Shown: one piece after another, positions 1 to 10,678 of the stretch
How the letters are laid out: each line of letters starts with the position of its first letter
Position numbering within the stretch: position 1 is the stretch's first letter
NCBI RefSeq assembly: GCF_037975245.1
Contig: NC_092579.1
Location: forward strand, 3,434,001 to 3,498,000
Reading direction: 5' to 3'
Length of the DNA stretch: 64,000 bases
DNA from: Apostichopus japonicus
Taxonomy: Eukaryota > Echinodermata > Holothuroidea > Aspidochirotida > Stichopodidae
Notes under the pieces: generated by a model
Database searches by the model: none
Seen by the model: only the letters and a program-made list of their open reading frames with translations
Told to the model about the DNA's origin: nothing
Program-made: the position numbers and the translations under genes

Positions 1-131
1 CCTAATGGTGGAATACCCTCTTCCACCTGGTCTATCCAGGGCCGTCATCTACTCCGGTGCGCTGGGATGTCACCATCTACTCTTGCCGGTGGCAGCCATG
101 CTTTCCTCGGAGAACGTCTTCATCAGACCAG
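1..131 (+). CDS. DHX40: DHX40 exon (partial at window edge)
   Basis: The exon is open to the left edge. It reads [14 protein letters not shown] and then [14 protein letters not shown], the conserved start of the helicase-associated domain. It ends before GTCAGC with one base of a glycine codon, which matches the phase of the next exon. The ATG at position 5 is internal, not a start. Confidence 0.85.
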
Positions 132-802
132 GTCAGCGAGGGTCTCTAGTCATTTATATTCTTCTATGGTTACACGATGCCTCCTCTTGATTCAAAAATG
201 AAACTGTTTAATCTCTTACTTAAAATACGATCATTTTATGGTATAATCTTAAGGTCCTTGCAAGTGGCAAGAGAGCCACCTCATTTAACTGCTCCATCCA
301 GGTGACACTCCCTCCCTCCTTCTCTATCTCCTCTTCTTGTATCATCCAAAATAACAGCAACACCCATCCTCCCCCATTTCCCCAGTCCTACCCCCTCCCC
401 CCTACCTTCCCTATATACTAGTCATGAAGACCTTCTAGTGTCCATTTTAAGAAAAGTTAAGGAGTGCATCTTCTGACTTCGACCTGGGAAATTTTCTTGC
501 AGTACTAAACATCTAAAGCCTTGTCTCTGTTAATAAAACAATGGATGTAGTTGTATAGAACTAAAGTAAGGTAGTGTCTAGTACAAAAGTGTTGCCAGGC
601 TAGGTTAAAAGTTACTGTTTTCTTTTCTACAAGAAATAAAGATAGAGAAGAAGGAATAACCAAATTTGGTAAAGCAACAGATTCTGTTGTGACATTTATT
701 GGAAAATTGGATGCCAAAACACAGCCACCTGTCTTTGACATTTATTGGACAACACAATCATGATAAATAATTTGAAGAAAGTTTTCATTTTCCTCTTTCA
801 AG
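132..802 (+). other. DHX40 intron, no further feature seen
   Basis: It has a C-rich stretch around 305-410. I see no exon, repeat array or RNA gene in it. Confidence 0.6.
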
Positions 803-917
803 GAGAGGAGAAGAAACAAACAGAGGCAAACAAAGCTCATAAGAAACTCTCCAGTATGGGAGGAGGTAATAATGATTTTGGAACTCTCCTGGCAGTGTTT
901 GAGTCTTGCTCCAAAAG
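803..917 (+). CDS. DHX40: DHX40 exon, helicase-associated domain
   Basis: The acceptor is a pyrimidine tract ending TTTCAAG and the donor is GTAAGG. It reads EEKKQTEANKAHKKL and NNDFGTLLAVFESC, which matches the family stretch that follows the FIRP motif. It ends with AG, and the T that opens the exon at 6803 completes a serine codon. Confidence 0.87.
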
Positions 918-1045
918 GTAAGGTTTACATAGGGATATTTGAAACTTCTAGTCCTGTAAGCCATTGGCCAATGGGAGAACTTAGATTTGTTATAAACATT
1001 TATATCAAACCTGTGCATCAATAATTAATAACTACATCCAATAAT

Positions 1046-1438
1046 TATTGGCAGAGATGAACGCAGAGACAACAAAAACGACTAGTTGACTGAAACTTTG
1101 TCGCATTAAAAGAAGTATAAAACGATTCCAGAAGAGATTAAATAGTCAAACACGTAACTGTAGTTTGCTTCAAAAACAATAAAAGTGTTTATTTAATCAC
1201 TGCTTCTTATTGGAAGGTTTTCAGCATTGGAACATGTAGATGGAAAACAAACATGACGAAATATCAATATGATATTTCGCAATCGTACAGTAGCACGTAA
1301 ACAAACTATCTCCTTATAGGTTAGAGGACTTGCTTACTGTACACTTATACATATATATACGAGTTAAACAGATAAACAAAGTAAGTACATAAAAGAAAAC
1401 AATAATAACAGTCCAGGCAAAAGTGGACTTTACCAACA
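1046..1438 (-). repeat. 3' LTR of the copia element
   Basis: It begins TATTGGCAG and ends CCAACA on the plus strand, so it reads TGTTGG...CCAATA in element sense. I found no difference from the copy at 5574-5966. Confidence 0.93.
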
Positions 1439-1447
1439 CTCCTTCTC
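1439..1447 (-). other. Polypurine tract of the copia element
   Basis: In element sense the bases just before the 3' LTR read GAGAAGGAG, adjoining TGTTGG. A purine run here primes plus-strand DNA synthesis in LTR elements. Confidence 0.75.
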
Positions 1448-1461
1448 ACTTGCAGTTGGAC

Positions 1462-4400
1462 TTAAAACATTTCTTTTAACCCAGACATTTGTCTTAGTTT
1501 TTCAAACCGTTGTTTACTCAGTCCTTTCGTTAGCAAGTCAGCCACCATGTCCTCGGTTGGACAATACATGAGTTCAATAGTACCACGCTCGACGGTCTCT
1601 CTGATAAAGTGGTACTTTATCTCGATGTGTTTTGTCCTTCCATGAAACTGTGGGTTCTTGGCCATGCAGATTGCAGACTGGTTATCTTCGAGGATCCTCA
1701 GTGGTTTGTTTGGCTTATTTTGCAAGTCGGTGTTAAGTCGTTGCAACCACACTGCTTCCTGGGCTGCGCTGGCCAATGCAATATACTCTGCTTCTGCAGT
1801 CGAGAGGGCTACACATGTTTGCTTCTTGCTCTTCCAGCTCACAGCAGCTCCACTTACTTGAAACAAGTAACCTGAGGTTGACTTCCTGTCATTAACATCA
1901 CCTGCCCAATCAGCATCTGAATAGCCAATACATTCATTTGATCCATCTTTGGTATACAGCAAACCGTAGTTGATTGTACCTCTGAGGTAACGTAGAATAC
2001 GTTTCACAGCTGTCAAGTGCTGTTTGGTGGGTTCAGATGTGAACTTTGCCACATTGCACACAGCAAAAGTTATATCAGGTCTTGTCATCGTTGAGAGATA
2101 GAGCAAGCTACCAACAATAGACTGATATAGTCCTTGGTCCACAAGGTCAGATTCCTCCGTTGCTTTAACTAGCTTCAAACTGACTTCAACTGGTGTTGAA
2201 ACTGGTTTGGAATTTTCCATTCCATACTTCTGCAGGACTTTCTCAGTATACACTGGTTGTCCGATCCAGATTTCTCCGTTGGTGTGGTTCTGCTTAATAT
2301 TCACCCCGAGGAAATAACTGAGTTCTCCCATGTCTTTGACCGCAAACTTTTCAGCAAGAGCCACTTTGACTTGTGTAACATGTTCATTACTCTTGCCAGC
2401 TAGAAGAATGTCATCAACATAAACGGCAATGATGAACACCTCTCCTTCTGTAGACATGTACAAGCAAGGATCACTTGGTGTTTGCACAAACCCCATTTCA
2501 ATTAGGTGGTTATGCAAAGTTTCGTTCCAGCATCTTGGTGATTGTTTTAGTCCATAAATGCTTCTTTTGAGTTTGCATACAAGGTGCTCTTTGCCTTCGA
2601 CAACGAAACCTTCTGGTTGTTTCATATAGACTTCCTCGTTGAGGTTACCATTAAGAAATGCCGTTGCTACATCCATCTGATGAACTTTCAAGTTATTTTG
2701 AACACTTAGTGCCAAAACATTTCGTACAGACTCAAAACGTATGACTGGACAAAACGTCTCATCATAATCAACACCAAACTTCTGAGAAAAACCTTGGGCT
2801 ACCAGTCGAGCTTTATACCGTTCGACTGACCCATCAGCACAGGACTTAACCTTAAACACCCATTTGCTGCCAACTGCTTTTCTACCTTCTGGCAGCTCAG
2901 TTAAGACCCAAACATTATTATCATGGAGAGACTGAACTTCTTTCTCCATGGCATCCACCCATTTTGATTTATCAGATCTACCTAGAGCTTCACTTACAGT
3001 AAATGGCTCTTTTGGATTACTTCCAACAAAGTTTACCCATTCACCAAAATGATCAGGAGGTCTCCGATCTCTTTCTGATCGCCTAAGTTGTGCCTCTGGA
3101 GCTCCATCATCGGCAACTAACTTGTCATTACTCATACTATCAATCAGTATGTGACGATCCTCATGCGAGTCAGTGGACTCCTTCTCAACTCCATGCATCT
3201 GCTCATTAAACTGAACATCTCGACTAAAGAACACTTTGGAACGTTTCTGATCGTAAAGTCGATACCCCTTTGTTTCAGTACCATATCCCAAGAAGATGCA
3301 TTTTCTTGCTTTGGAGTCAAGTTTTTGGCGTTCATCCTTTGGGACATGAGCATATGCAACACACCCAAATGATCGGAAATGGGAAACATTTGGCTTCTCC
3401 CCAGTCCAAGCCTCAAAGGGTGTCATTCCCTTGACAACCTTTGTTGGACTTCTATTACGTAGGTACACTGCTGTAGATACAGCTTCCGCCCAATAGCGCT
3501 GTGGAAGTTTTGCATCACACAACATTGATCGCACAGTTTCAACAAGAGTGCGATTCATTCTCTCTGCTACCCCATTTTGTTCTGGAGTTTTTGCCACAGT
3601 TAGGTGATGCTTAACTCCTTCTTTCTTTAGATAATCTTCGAACTCAGTTGATACAAATTCACCACCATTATCAGTGCGTAAGGTTTTCAAGGTGTACCCT
3701 GAGGATTTTTCAACAAGGGCTTTCCACTCAAGAAACTTACTGAACACTTCACTCTTGTATTTGAGGACACACACCCAAACATAATGTGTAAAATCATCAA
3801 TGAATGTTAACAGATATTCAGCCCCACTAAGTGATTGCGCATTCATTTTTCCACACACATCACTATGGACTAACTCAAGAGGTTGCTTAGACTTTCTGTT
3901 GCTACTGGTTGGAAACTGACTACGATGATGTTTACCTTGAACACAGGGTTCACAGAAATCAACCCCCTTAGACACTCCATAGTTAAAACCATCAACCATA
4001 CTTTCTTTGGCCAGCCTTTTTAGATTTTGTACACCAAGATGACCAAAGCGCCTATGCCAAAGATTTTCTGTTGACCCTTGATTGACACCTTCAGCAGCAT
4101 TAACCTTTGCATGATTGTCTGGGCATATGTCCTGAAATTCTCGACTGACACCTTTAGCAGCATTAACTTTTGCATGAGCAGTTTGACAACTCAGATAGTA
4201 TAGGTTCCCTACCTTATGTGCCTCAGCAATTAGTTTCAGGTCCTCATCAAGAATTTCACAACCTGCCTCACTAAATCTGGTCATTTTGCCAGCTTTTGAT
4301 ACCTTAGCTACGCTTAGCAAGTTGTATGACAGTTTAGGAACATACAAAACATTATGCAATTTGCATATCTGTGTCTTGCCATTTGACAGGTTCATCTTAA

Positions 4401-5454
4401 GCATAACTGTTCCATGACCAAGGGCTTTAAGAGAGTGATTGTCACCCAATGAAACTGTCACTAGCTGCTCTAAACCACTAAGTGCAGTGAACAGTTTCTC
4501 ATCATTACACATGTGACAAGTTGCTCCGGAGTCCACAATCCAGCTATCATGTGAACCCATGACACTAGCTGAGAGTGCATGGCGGGCTACAAGACCCACA
4601 CTCTCATTATTGGAGCTACTACTCTCACTATCGGAGCTACTACTCTCTCTTTTCTTAGACTTAACATTATTAACCTTATGTTTAGCACCTCTAGGTCTGG
4701 ATTTACCACTCTTTTTACTCGTTTGAGTTTTACCCTTATCATTACTATTACAGTAACGCTGAATGTGCCCATATTTGCCGCAGTTATAGCACTTCGGACC
4801 TTTATAGTTCAGCCTTGATTGCTGGTTAGCGAACATTGCTTCCATCTCGGCCTTTGGGCTTGACAGGTCACGATTTTGCATCTTACGCTCCTCGTGAAGT
4901 AATCTCTCTGTTACAGTTTCCATCTTGGGGACTTCAGGATTGGCCTCGAAAGCGGTCACCAACATGTTAAATGATTCTGGTAAACTAGCAAGGATATGGA
5001 CAACTCTGTCCTCTTCAGACATTGGGTCACCAATTATCGAGAGTGACTCAAAAATATCAGTCATCGCCTTGATATGTTCATTAACTGAACCACCAGACTT
5101 CAGTCGCAGAGAATAGAGCTTTCGTCGGAGTTCCAATTTGTTGGCCCATGACTTTTTTTGGAACTGTTCCGCCAGTTTCCCCCAGACAGCAATTGGATCC
5201 ACTGGGTCCCCAATCAAATACAACAATGATGGCTCGATGGACAGAACTATAATTGCCAATGCTCGATCCACCCTAGCTGTAAAGCTAGCAAGTTTAACAG
5301 CATCACTCGCAGGGGGAGCTTTTTCATCACCATTAACAATATTCCAAAGTCCATCCTTCATTAAGGTCATTCTACACTGCACCTTCCAAGTCGCATAATT
5401 CGACCCATTCAACGCAACTACAATCGAAGATTTCACGTCTGACGACATCTTCAC
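1462..5454 (-). CDS. Copia gag-pol polyprotein, 1330 residues
   Basis: A single open frame for the structural and enzymatic proteins of the element. Gag comes first, with a CX2CX4HX4C zinc knuckle at C222, C225, H230 and C235. Then follow an aspartic protease with DSGA at 308-311 and a GAG-pre-integrase HHCC finger (H467, H472, C501, C504). The integrase catalytic triad is D532, D595 and E631, with 35 residues between the last two. Reverse transcriptase has YVDD at 1012-1015 and an upstream aspartate near 928. RNase H has D1180, E1221 and D1257. All key residues are present. Gag and pol share one frame, so no frameshift is needed. Residues about 426-457 carry a direct repeat of HAKVNAA. The start is the first ATG of the frame; one or two nearby Mets are alternatives. 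Confidence 0.95.
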   Translation of the reverse strand: MKMSSDVKSSIVVALNGSNYATWKVQCRMTLMKDGLWNIVNGDEKAPPASDAVKLASFTARVDRALAIIVLSIEPSLLYLIGDPVDPIAVWGKLAEQFQKKSWANKLELRRKLYSLRLKSGGSVNEHIKAMTDIFESLSIIGDPMSEEDRVVHILASLPESFNMLVTAFEANPEVPKMETVTERLLHEERKMQNRDLSSPKAEMEAMFANQQSRLNYKGPKCYNCGKYGHIQRYCNSNDKGKTQTSKKSGKSRPRGAKHKVNNVKSKKRESSSSDSESSSSNNESVGLVARHALSASVMGSHDSWIVDSGATCHMCNDEKLFTALSGLEQLVTVSLGDNHSLKALGHGTVMLKMNLSNGKTQICKLHNVLYVPKLSYNLLSVAKVSKAGKMTRFSEAGCEILDEDLKLIAEAHKVGNLYYLSCQTAHAKVNAAKGVSREFQDICPDNHAKVNAAEGVNQGSTENLWHRRFGHLGVQNLKRLAKESMVDGFNYGVSKGVDFCEPCVQGKHHRSQFPTSSNRKSKQPLELVHSDVCGKMNAQSLSGAEYLLTFIDDFTHYVWVCVLKYKSEVFSKFLEWKALVEKSSGYTLKTLRTDNGGEFVSTEFEDYLKKEGVKHHLTVAKTPEQNGVAERMNRTLVETVRSMLCDAKLPQRYWAEAVSTAVYLRNRSPTKVVKGMTPFEAWTGEKPNVSHFRSFGCVAYAHVPKDERQKLDSKARKCIFLGYGTETKGYRLYDQKRSKVFFSRDVQFNEQMHGVEKESTDSHEDRHILIDSMSNDKLVADDGAPEAQLRRSERDRRPPDHFGEWVNFVGSNPKEPFTVSEALGRSDKSKWVDAMEKEVQSLHDNNVWVLTELPEGRKAVGSKWVFKVKSCADGSVERYKARLVAQGFSQKFGVDYDETFCPVIRFESVRNVLALSVQNNLKVHQMDVATAFLNGNLNEEVYMKQPEGFVVEGKEHLVCKLKRSIYGLKQSPRCWNETLHNHLIEMGFVQTPSDPCLYMSTEGEVFIIAVYVDDILLAGKSNEHVTQVKVALAEKFAVKDMGELSYFLGVNIKQNHTNGEIWIGQPVYTEKVLQKYGMENSKPVSTPVEVSLKLVKATEESDLVDQGLYQSIVGSLLYLSTMTRPDITFAVCNVAKFTSEPTKQHLTAVKRILRYLRGTINYGLLYTKDGSNECIGYSDADWAGDVNDRKSTSGYLFQVSGAAVSWKSKKQTCVALSTAEAEYIALASAAQEAVWLQRLNTDLQNKPNKPLRILEDNQSAICMAKNPQFHGRTKHIEIKYHFIRETVERGTIELMYCPTEDMVADLLTKGLSKQRFEKLRQMSGLKEMF

Positions 5455-5559
5455 TCACAAAGGGAGTACAGCAGTTCAGCGAAACCACTTAAATAGCACA
5501 CAGCAATGGTTAACCGTCACACTAGTTTGATACGCTACGTACTCACGTTAACACGCAGT

Positions 5560-5573
5560 CTGGGCCCATAACC
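5560..5573 (-). other. Primer binding site, half-tRNA initiator-Met type
   Basis: The plus strand reads CTGGGCCCATAACC directly beside the 5' LTR. That is the anticodon arm of initiator tRNA-Met (CAT anticodon), so the element RNA would pair with an internal tRNA segment. This is the known priming mode of Drosophila copia, not the usual 3'-CCA-end priming. Confidence 0.85.
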
Positions 5574-5966
5574 TATTGGCAGAGATGAACGCAGAGACAA
5601 CAAAAACGACTAGTTGACTGAAACTTTGTCGCATTAAAAGAAGTATAAAACGATTCCAGAAGAGATTAAATAGTCAAACACGTAACTGTAGTTTGCTTCA
5701 AAAACAATAAAAGTGTTTATTTAATCACTGCTTCTTATTGGAAGGTTTTCAGCATTGGAACATGTAGATGGAAAACAAACATGACGAAATATCAATATGA
5801 TATTTCGCAATCGTACAGTAGCACGTAAACAAACTATCTCCTTATAGGTTAGAGGACTTGCTTACTGTACACTTATACATATATATACGAGTTAAACAGA
5901 TAAACAAAGTAAGTACATAAAAGAAAACAATAATAACAGTCCAGGCAAAAGTGGACTTTACCAACA
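5574..5966 (-). repeat. 5' LTR of the copia element
   Basis: It has the same length and sequence as the 3' LTR. As the 5' LTR it should hold the element promoter. AT-rich stretches are visible, but I cannot assign a start site. Confidence 0.93.
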
Positions 5967-6802
5967 ATAATTTGTATTCTAAGTAGCAACATTATTATTG
6001 TTGTTATCTTTGTAGCATCATACTATGATATTATGTATATAAAAGTATGGTTAATAAAGACTGATACATCTGTCCTTTGTTACAACCCATTTCAGCAAAT
6101 GGGGTCCTTTTAACAAAGTGCGATGTCATATTGGGTCCAATGTGCCTGATCTGTACTGTTTACAGATCTCTGAATTGAAAGTAACGTGATCACCTAAAAG
6201 CACCTTCTACTATGCTAACACACCTGGTGAACTTGCATACAGATGTACTGGCTGTTAGAATTGTTTAACGTTCCACTTGTTCAACATTCTACTTGTTCAG
6301 TTTGGCTGAGCCTAGTACTTTAGAAAACACAACTTTAGGTGCTTAAAACAAATACCTGACTTGAAACTTTAAGTCAAAACATCTCTTCTTCAATAATTAT
6401 GTGCGAAATTGTGTACACCACTAGTGACCAACTCACTCCAATGTTATGATCTGCTGTCAGAGACTGCAGCTTGTCAAGTTTTGTGGAACAGCACCCTCTG
6501 TTAACATCGGACATGGTTGGAACTTGAAAGCCCTAGGGATTGATAGCTGTGTTACCCCGGAAGGAAATGCACATGCCATTTATGTCATTTATGTCCATAT
6601 CAGTTTCATATATTCAGTAATGATTAATTCTTGTATCAATTATATAACTGATTTGTTGTCAGTGTTTGCTGATGGTGGAAATGACAAGAGCCTTCAGCTT
6701 CTGCAGCATTGCTGCTCTATACTTAAGATTTGGTGTTATGTTATATTTCTTAAGCAGCATATCCACTCGTCACTTATACATGTTACTTTTGTATCTCGTT
6801 AG

Positions 6803-6911
6803 TGACTCACCGTCGTCTTGGTGTCGGGATAACTACATCCACTGGAGAGCTGTCACAATGGCCAGAAACATTCACGATCAGCTGAAATCTATCCTTACTA
6901 AACAAATGCAG
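6803..6911 (+). CDS. DHX40: DHX40 exon downstream of the copia insertion
   Basis: It contains SWCRDNYIHWRAV, the conserved WC..xxIHWR block of DEAH helicases, and ILTKQMQ before the donor GTAACA. One leading base then 36 codons; phase 0 at its end. The acceptor is CTCGTTAG. Confidence 0.87.
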
Positions 6912-7053
6912 GTAACAATCGGTACTTCCTTCTACAAGTCACAGTATGTACTTACTATGCTTCTTGATAGAGGTGTTGTACCACAATTAACTTCTCCATT
7001 GACTTACACAGTAAATTCACCCCTATCCAAAGTTGTCAGAGTGTAGACAGAAG

Positions 7054-7533
7054 ATCAGTTAGTATGGATAGAATCTGCTAGTATGGTCAGTTTGGGTGAA
7101 TAAATCTGCTTGTATGGTCAGTTAGTATGGATAGAATCTGCTAGTATGGTCAGTTAGTGTGCACTAAATCTTCTAATATGGTCAGTTAGTATGGATATAA
7201 TCTGCTAGTATGTTCAGTTAGTATGGATAGAATCTGCTAGTATGGTCAGTTTGTATGGATATAATCTGCTAGTATGTTCAGTTAGTATGGATAGAATTTG
7301 CTAGTATGGTCAGTTAGTATGGATAGAATCTGCTAGTTTGTTCAGTTAGTATGGATAGAATCTGCTAGTATGGTCAGTTAGTATGGATAGAATCTGCTAG
7401 TATGGTCAGTTAGTATGGGTAGAATCTGCTAGTATGGTCAGTTAGTATGGATAGAACCTGCTAGTATGGTCAGTTAGTGTGGACTAAATCTGTTAGTATG
7501 GCCAGTTAGTATGGATAGAATCTGCTAGTATCA
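7054..7533 (+). repeat. 32-bp minisatellite in a DHX40 intron, about 15 units
   Basis: The unit is close to GTTAGTATGGATAGAATC followed by TGCTAGTATGGTCA. Copies differ by a few substitutions. It starts about 140 bases after the exon ending at 6911. Confidence 0.9.
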
Positions 7534-8436
7534 AGTATTAGTTTAAAGTTTTCTACCAGTTCACTGTTTTATCTTTGGTAGCATTTAATGATGCTCCTCA
7601 CTTACAGATCTCTACTCAAGGTGTATGTGAACTTTCTTATCTACTTAAACTGCAACAAAAATATTGCTAAAATTGTTGTATTGTATCCCTCTGGACCTAC
7701 TTCCTAGCATCATTTTGTAAAGAGACCACCTTTGAGTCTCATTGATGTTATTCGCTGATTTCTCCCAAAGATTTCTGATTCCTTGCTGGAGGCAGAAATA
7801 ACCAATGTGACTAGTGATGGCATGTGTCGGTGTGGGTTTGTCTGCGTGTGTGTGGGATTGTGTAATTCCGTGTGTGCAAGTGTGTATATGATGCCTAAGG
7901 TTGTAAACATGATTTACATAAAATGTACATCTTGGATGAACCTCGTACTGAGGTAACTATCTCATACAACAGGCTCAGAAGCCTACCATTACTTTTTGGG
8001 TTTTCTTGTTTTGGGGGTTTTTGTTATTGAGATCCAAGGATTTAAATGTTCATAAACCTTGCTTAACATGATTATGCAAAAGTAGACCTTGGATGAGCCC
8101 CATATTATATAAGTTAGGGAATCACTTTGAGTAAACAGCAGTTATATTTGAAATTTCTTATGAATTGTATAATGTGGAATAGGAATCACTATTGGAGCCT
8201 ATTAGCTTGCTGGTTAGGTCTACTGTCATGTTCATGCAGATTGGGTGTTTCTATGTTCTTTAAGGACTGCCACACAGTATACTGCAGTGATTGTTCTATC
8301 CATAATAAATATTTTATTGATCAGTATTCCACTATCCGTTAATCATCGATGGTGCAGTTATATATTAGCAAATACATCGACCAAATACACCATCATTTAC
8401 GTAACTTTTGTCTTTTCCTTCTTTTTTATTGGCCAG

Positions 8437-8610
8437 AGATCTGATTTCCCAAAGGAAGACATTGATAGTGATCTCAAGCCTGGAGAACTGATGGGTAGAG
8501 CTCTCTGCTCTGGACTGTTTAGTAACGTTGCTAGGAAGGCTCCATCTGGTCGAGGATTCAGAACCATGGAGGGCCATGGCACTCATGTATTCATGCACCC
8601 TTCATCTGTG
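8437..8610 (+). CDS. DHX40: DHX40 exon, OB-fold region
   Basis: 58 codons in phase 0, from RSDFPKED to HPSSV. It contains RALCSGLFSNVARK and FRTMEGHGTHVF, the usual OB-fold entry of DEAH-box proteins. The acceptor is TTGGCCAG and the donor is GTGAGA. Confidence 0.9.
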
Positions 8611-9563
8611 GTGAGATTACATCGTGTGGTGGTAAAAAGCTACTTGTTGGTCATACGTGTGAAATATACTCTAGTTTATCATCAGTTTGATCATTCATAC
8701 ATTCATTTATTTTTTTATTTGGGCAATGGCAGTTTTTGACCTCATACCTCTTAATGGTTTTGCACACAACTGTCATCTGTACAACTTTATGGAATTGTAA
8801 AGAGGCCTAAATTACCATACCTACTGTATATGTAAATGTATGTTTGTATGTACCTATGTATGTATGTTTGTTTAAGAATCTGTGTAGGTAATTGTGTGTA
8901 AAAGACACTATGCAAAGACTCAGCACTTTACATCACAGTAAGGTTTAACTGTAAGGATAAATCCTATAGAAAGTGCACTTCCAGGGACAAAAGAACACAC
9001 TTCCTAGGCATAGATCCTTCACAAACAAGAACATTTCCTATGGATATTTCATGGCAAATTGTGGATAATTTTTAGGTGGACTTGTATATATCTACCACTT
9101 GAAATTGAACCTTACATGTCTGAAAACTAATTCCATCATTAGTATTGATTGTATAGTATCTTTAAATATTTTATATATTTAATACTGACAGACCATATTT
9201 GGTATGATACCAGCAGAATAATCTGCTAAACATTTCAAGGCGAAAGTTGCTTTTAAGTTTCCAAAAAGTTTTCTGACACTCTGAATTTTTTGCAGACATA
9301 AAGGTTTAAATCAGAACATTGAGATATCTCAGAATGGTAATTTACATAAAGTGAGGGTGGTAATAAAATGCTTTCTATGGTTGAGACATGTGACCAGTTT
9401 TAACTTTTTAGCATATTTGAGGGGTATTTCTGGCAACATTTCCTTTTTCAGCCCTTGTACCATTATACACCAATACTCTGTTATGAAGGTGATATTTCCC
9501 AGCTCTGTAAAGGATGATCCCAGATTATGTTTTTATGATCCTGATTATGTCCTACTTCCACAG
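8611..9563 (+). other. DHX40 intron with a TATG-rich microsatellite
   Basis: A short TATG/TGTA-rich stretch lies at about 8817-8876. Bases 8960-9040 resemble 26635-26725 imperfectly and may be a dispersed repeat. No coding signal was seen. Confidence 0.55.
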
Positions 9564-9650
9564 TTGTTTGGTCAAGCAGATAATCTGGACTGGGTCATCT
9601 ACCATGAGGTAATCTGGACCTCCAAAGTCTTCATGAGAACAGCTTGTTCT
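9564..9650 (+). CDS. DHX40: DHX40 exon, OB-fold continuation
   Basis: 29 codons in phase 0: LFGQADNLDWVIYHEVIWT then SKVFMRTACS. This is the conserved YHEV..T.K.F.R block. The acceptor is CTTCCACAG and the donor is GTGAGT. Confidence 0.9.
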
Positions 9651-9960
9651 GTGAGTATTATTTATCATAGCGCGGTGTCAATCTCCTTTGAACAATGCTA
9701 GTAGCTGAGTTGAAAAGCACAAAATATTTGTGAAATAGAGTTGTAAATAGTCTAACATCTTTTTTTTTTACTGAATGTATTTTAACAAACACAGCAAAAC
9801 TCAAAATAAAATAACATTATTGTTGTAATTGCAGTCAAAACAATGACTGTGTTTTGTGCTCGTCTATAAGAAAGGGTTCTTAAATACCAACATGTTTGTT
9901 GCTAATTCACTATGTCTTCACAGCTTGAAAATGATTTCTCTCTGCTCATTTCTCCTGCAG

Positions 9961-10078
9961 ATTGATTATGATTGGGTGAAAGATCTGTTGCCACGGTTGC
10001 ATGAACTGGATGCATACGGACTGAGCGGCTGCCTCAAACCAGACGACCAGAGCAAGGAAGCGGCTGCCATGGAGGATA
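9961..10078 (+). CDS. DHX40: DHX40 penultimate exon (donor ambiguous: 10078 or 10123)
   Basis: It begins IDYDWVKDLLPRLHEL after a strong CTCCTGCAG acceptor; this is the C-terminal DEAH motif. Two donors leave the same phase: GTAAAG after 10078 and GTCTTG after 10123. The first fits the donor consensus better. The longer form would add 15 residues. Confidence 0.8.
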
Positions 10079-10401
10079 GTAAAGATACTGAGACCTCTGC
10101 AAATCGTCTTCAGCTAAAACAAGGTCTTGAATCTTTCTATCACGTCATGTTACCCTTAAAATGCAGTGTTGTAATGAATGTTGACCCAAGTCACTAAGTT
10201 TTAAAGTGTAGTGACTCACACAAGTTTGTCAGTTTCTCCACAGTAGAGATAATACAGTGACTGGAGTCCATGACTAAATTACATATTATGACATATTAAT
10301 GAAGGAATCCATATCTTTTCACTTGAACCCAGTGATTAAGCTTTGTAAAAGTCTTACTGAAGAAACTTAAACAAGTTGTTTTTTTGCTGGCAAGAAGACT
10401 T

Positions 10402-10645
10402 TGGGTAATCATAACGTACCAATGGGTATTCATAAGGTAGCAATGGGTATTCATAAGGTACCAATGGGTTTTCATAAGGTACCAATGGGTATTCGTAAGA
10501 TGCAATGAGTATTCATAAGGTAGTAATGGGTATTCATAAGATACAATGGGTATTCATAAGGTAGCAATGGGTATTCATAAGATACAATGGGTACTCATGA
10601 CGTAGCAATGGGTATTCATAAGGAACCAATGGGTATTCATAAGAT
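10402..10645 (+). repeat. 21-bp minisatellite in the last DHX40 intron, about 11 units
   Basis: The unit is close to AATGGGTATTCATAAGGTAG plus one base. The array ends about 33 bases before the last coding exon and lies where the acceptor region of that intron should be. Confidence 0.9.
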
Positions 10646-10678
10646 CAGAACATTAATCCATTATTTTTCCACCACCAG

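Larger units (their letters stand above)
1046..5966 (-). mobile_element. Full-length copia-type (Ty1/copia) LTR retrotransposon
   Basis: The element is 4921 bp long, reads on the minus strand and sits antisense in a DHX40 intron. It has two 393-bp LTRs at 1046-1438 and 5574-5966 that read as identical by eye. A perfect 5-bp duplication ATAAT lies on each side (1041-1045 and 5967-5971). The LTR starts TGTTGG in element sense. A primer site adjoins the 5' LTR and a purine tract adjoins the 3' LTR. One uninterrupted gag-pol frame has integrase before reverse transcriptase, the copia order. No stop or frameshift was seen, so it looks recently inserted and possibly autonomous. Confidence 0.95.

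Noticed and set aside
1609-5398. Plus-strand frames within the copia element
   Set aside because: They overlap the strong gag-pol frame on the other strand and have no domain signature.
8365-8598. Minus frames opposite the DHX40 OB-fold exon
   Set aside because: Antisense shadows.
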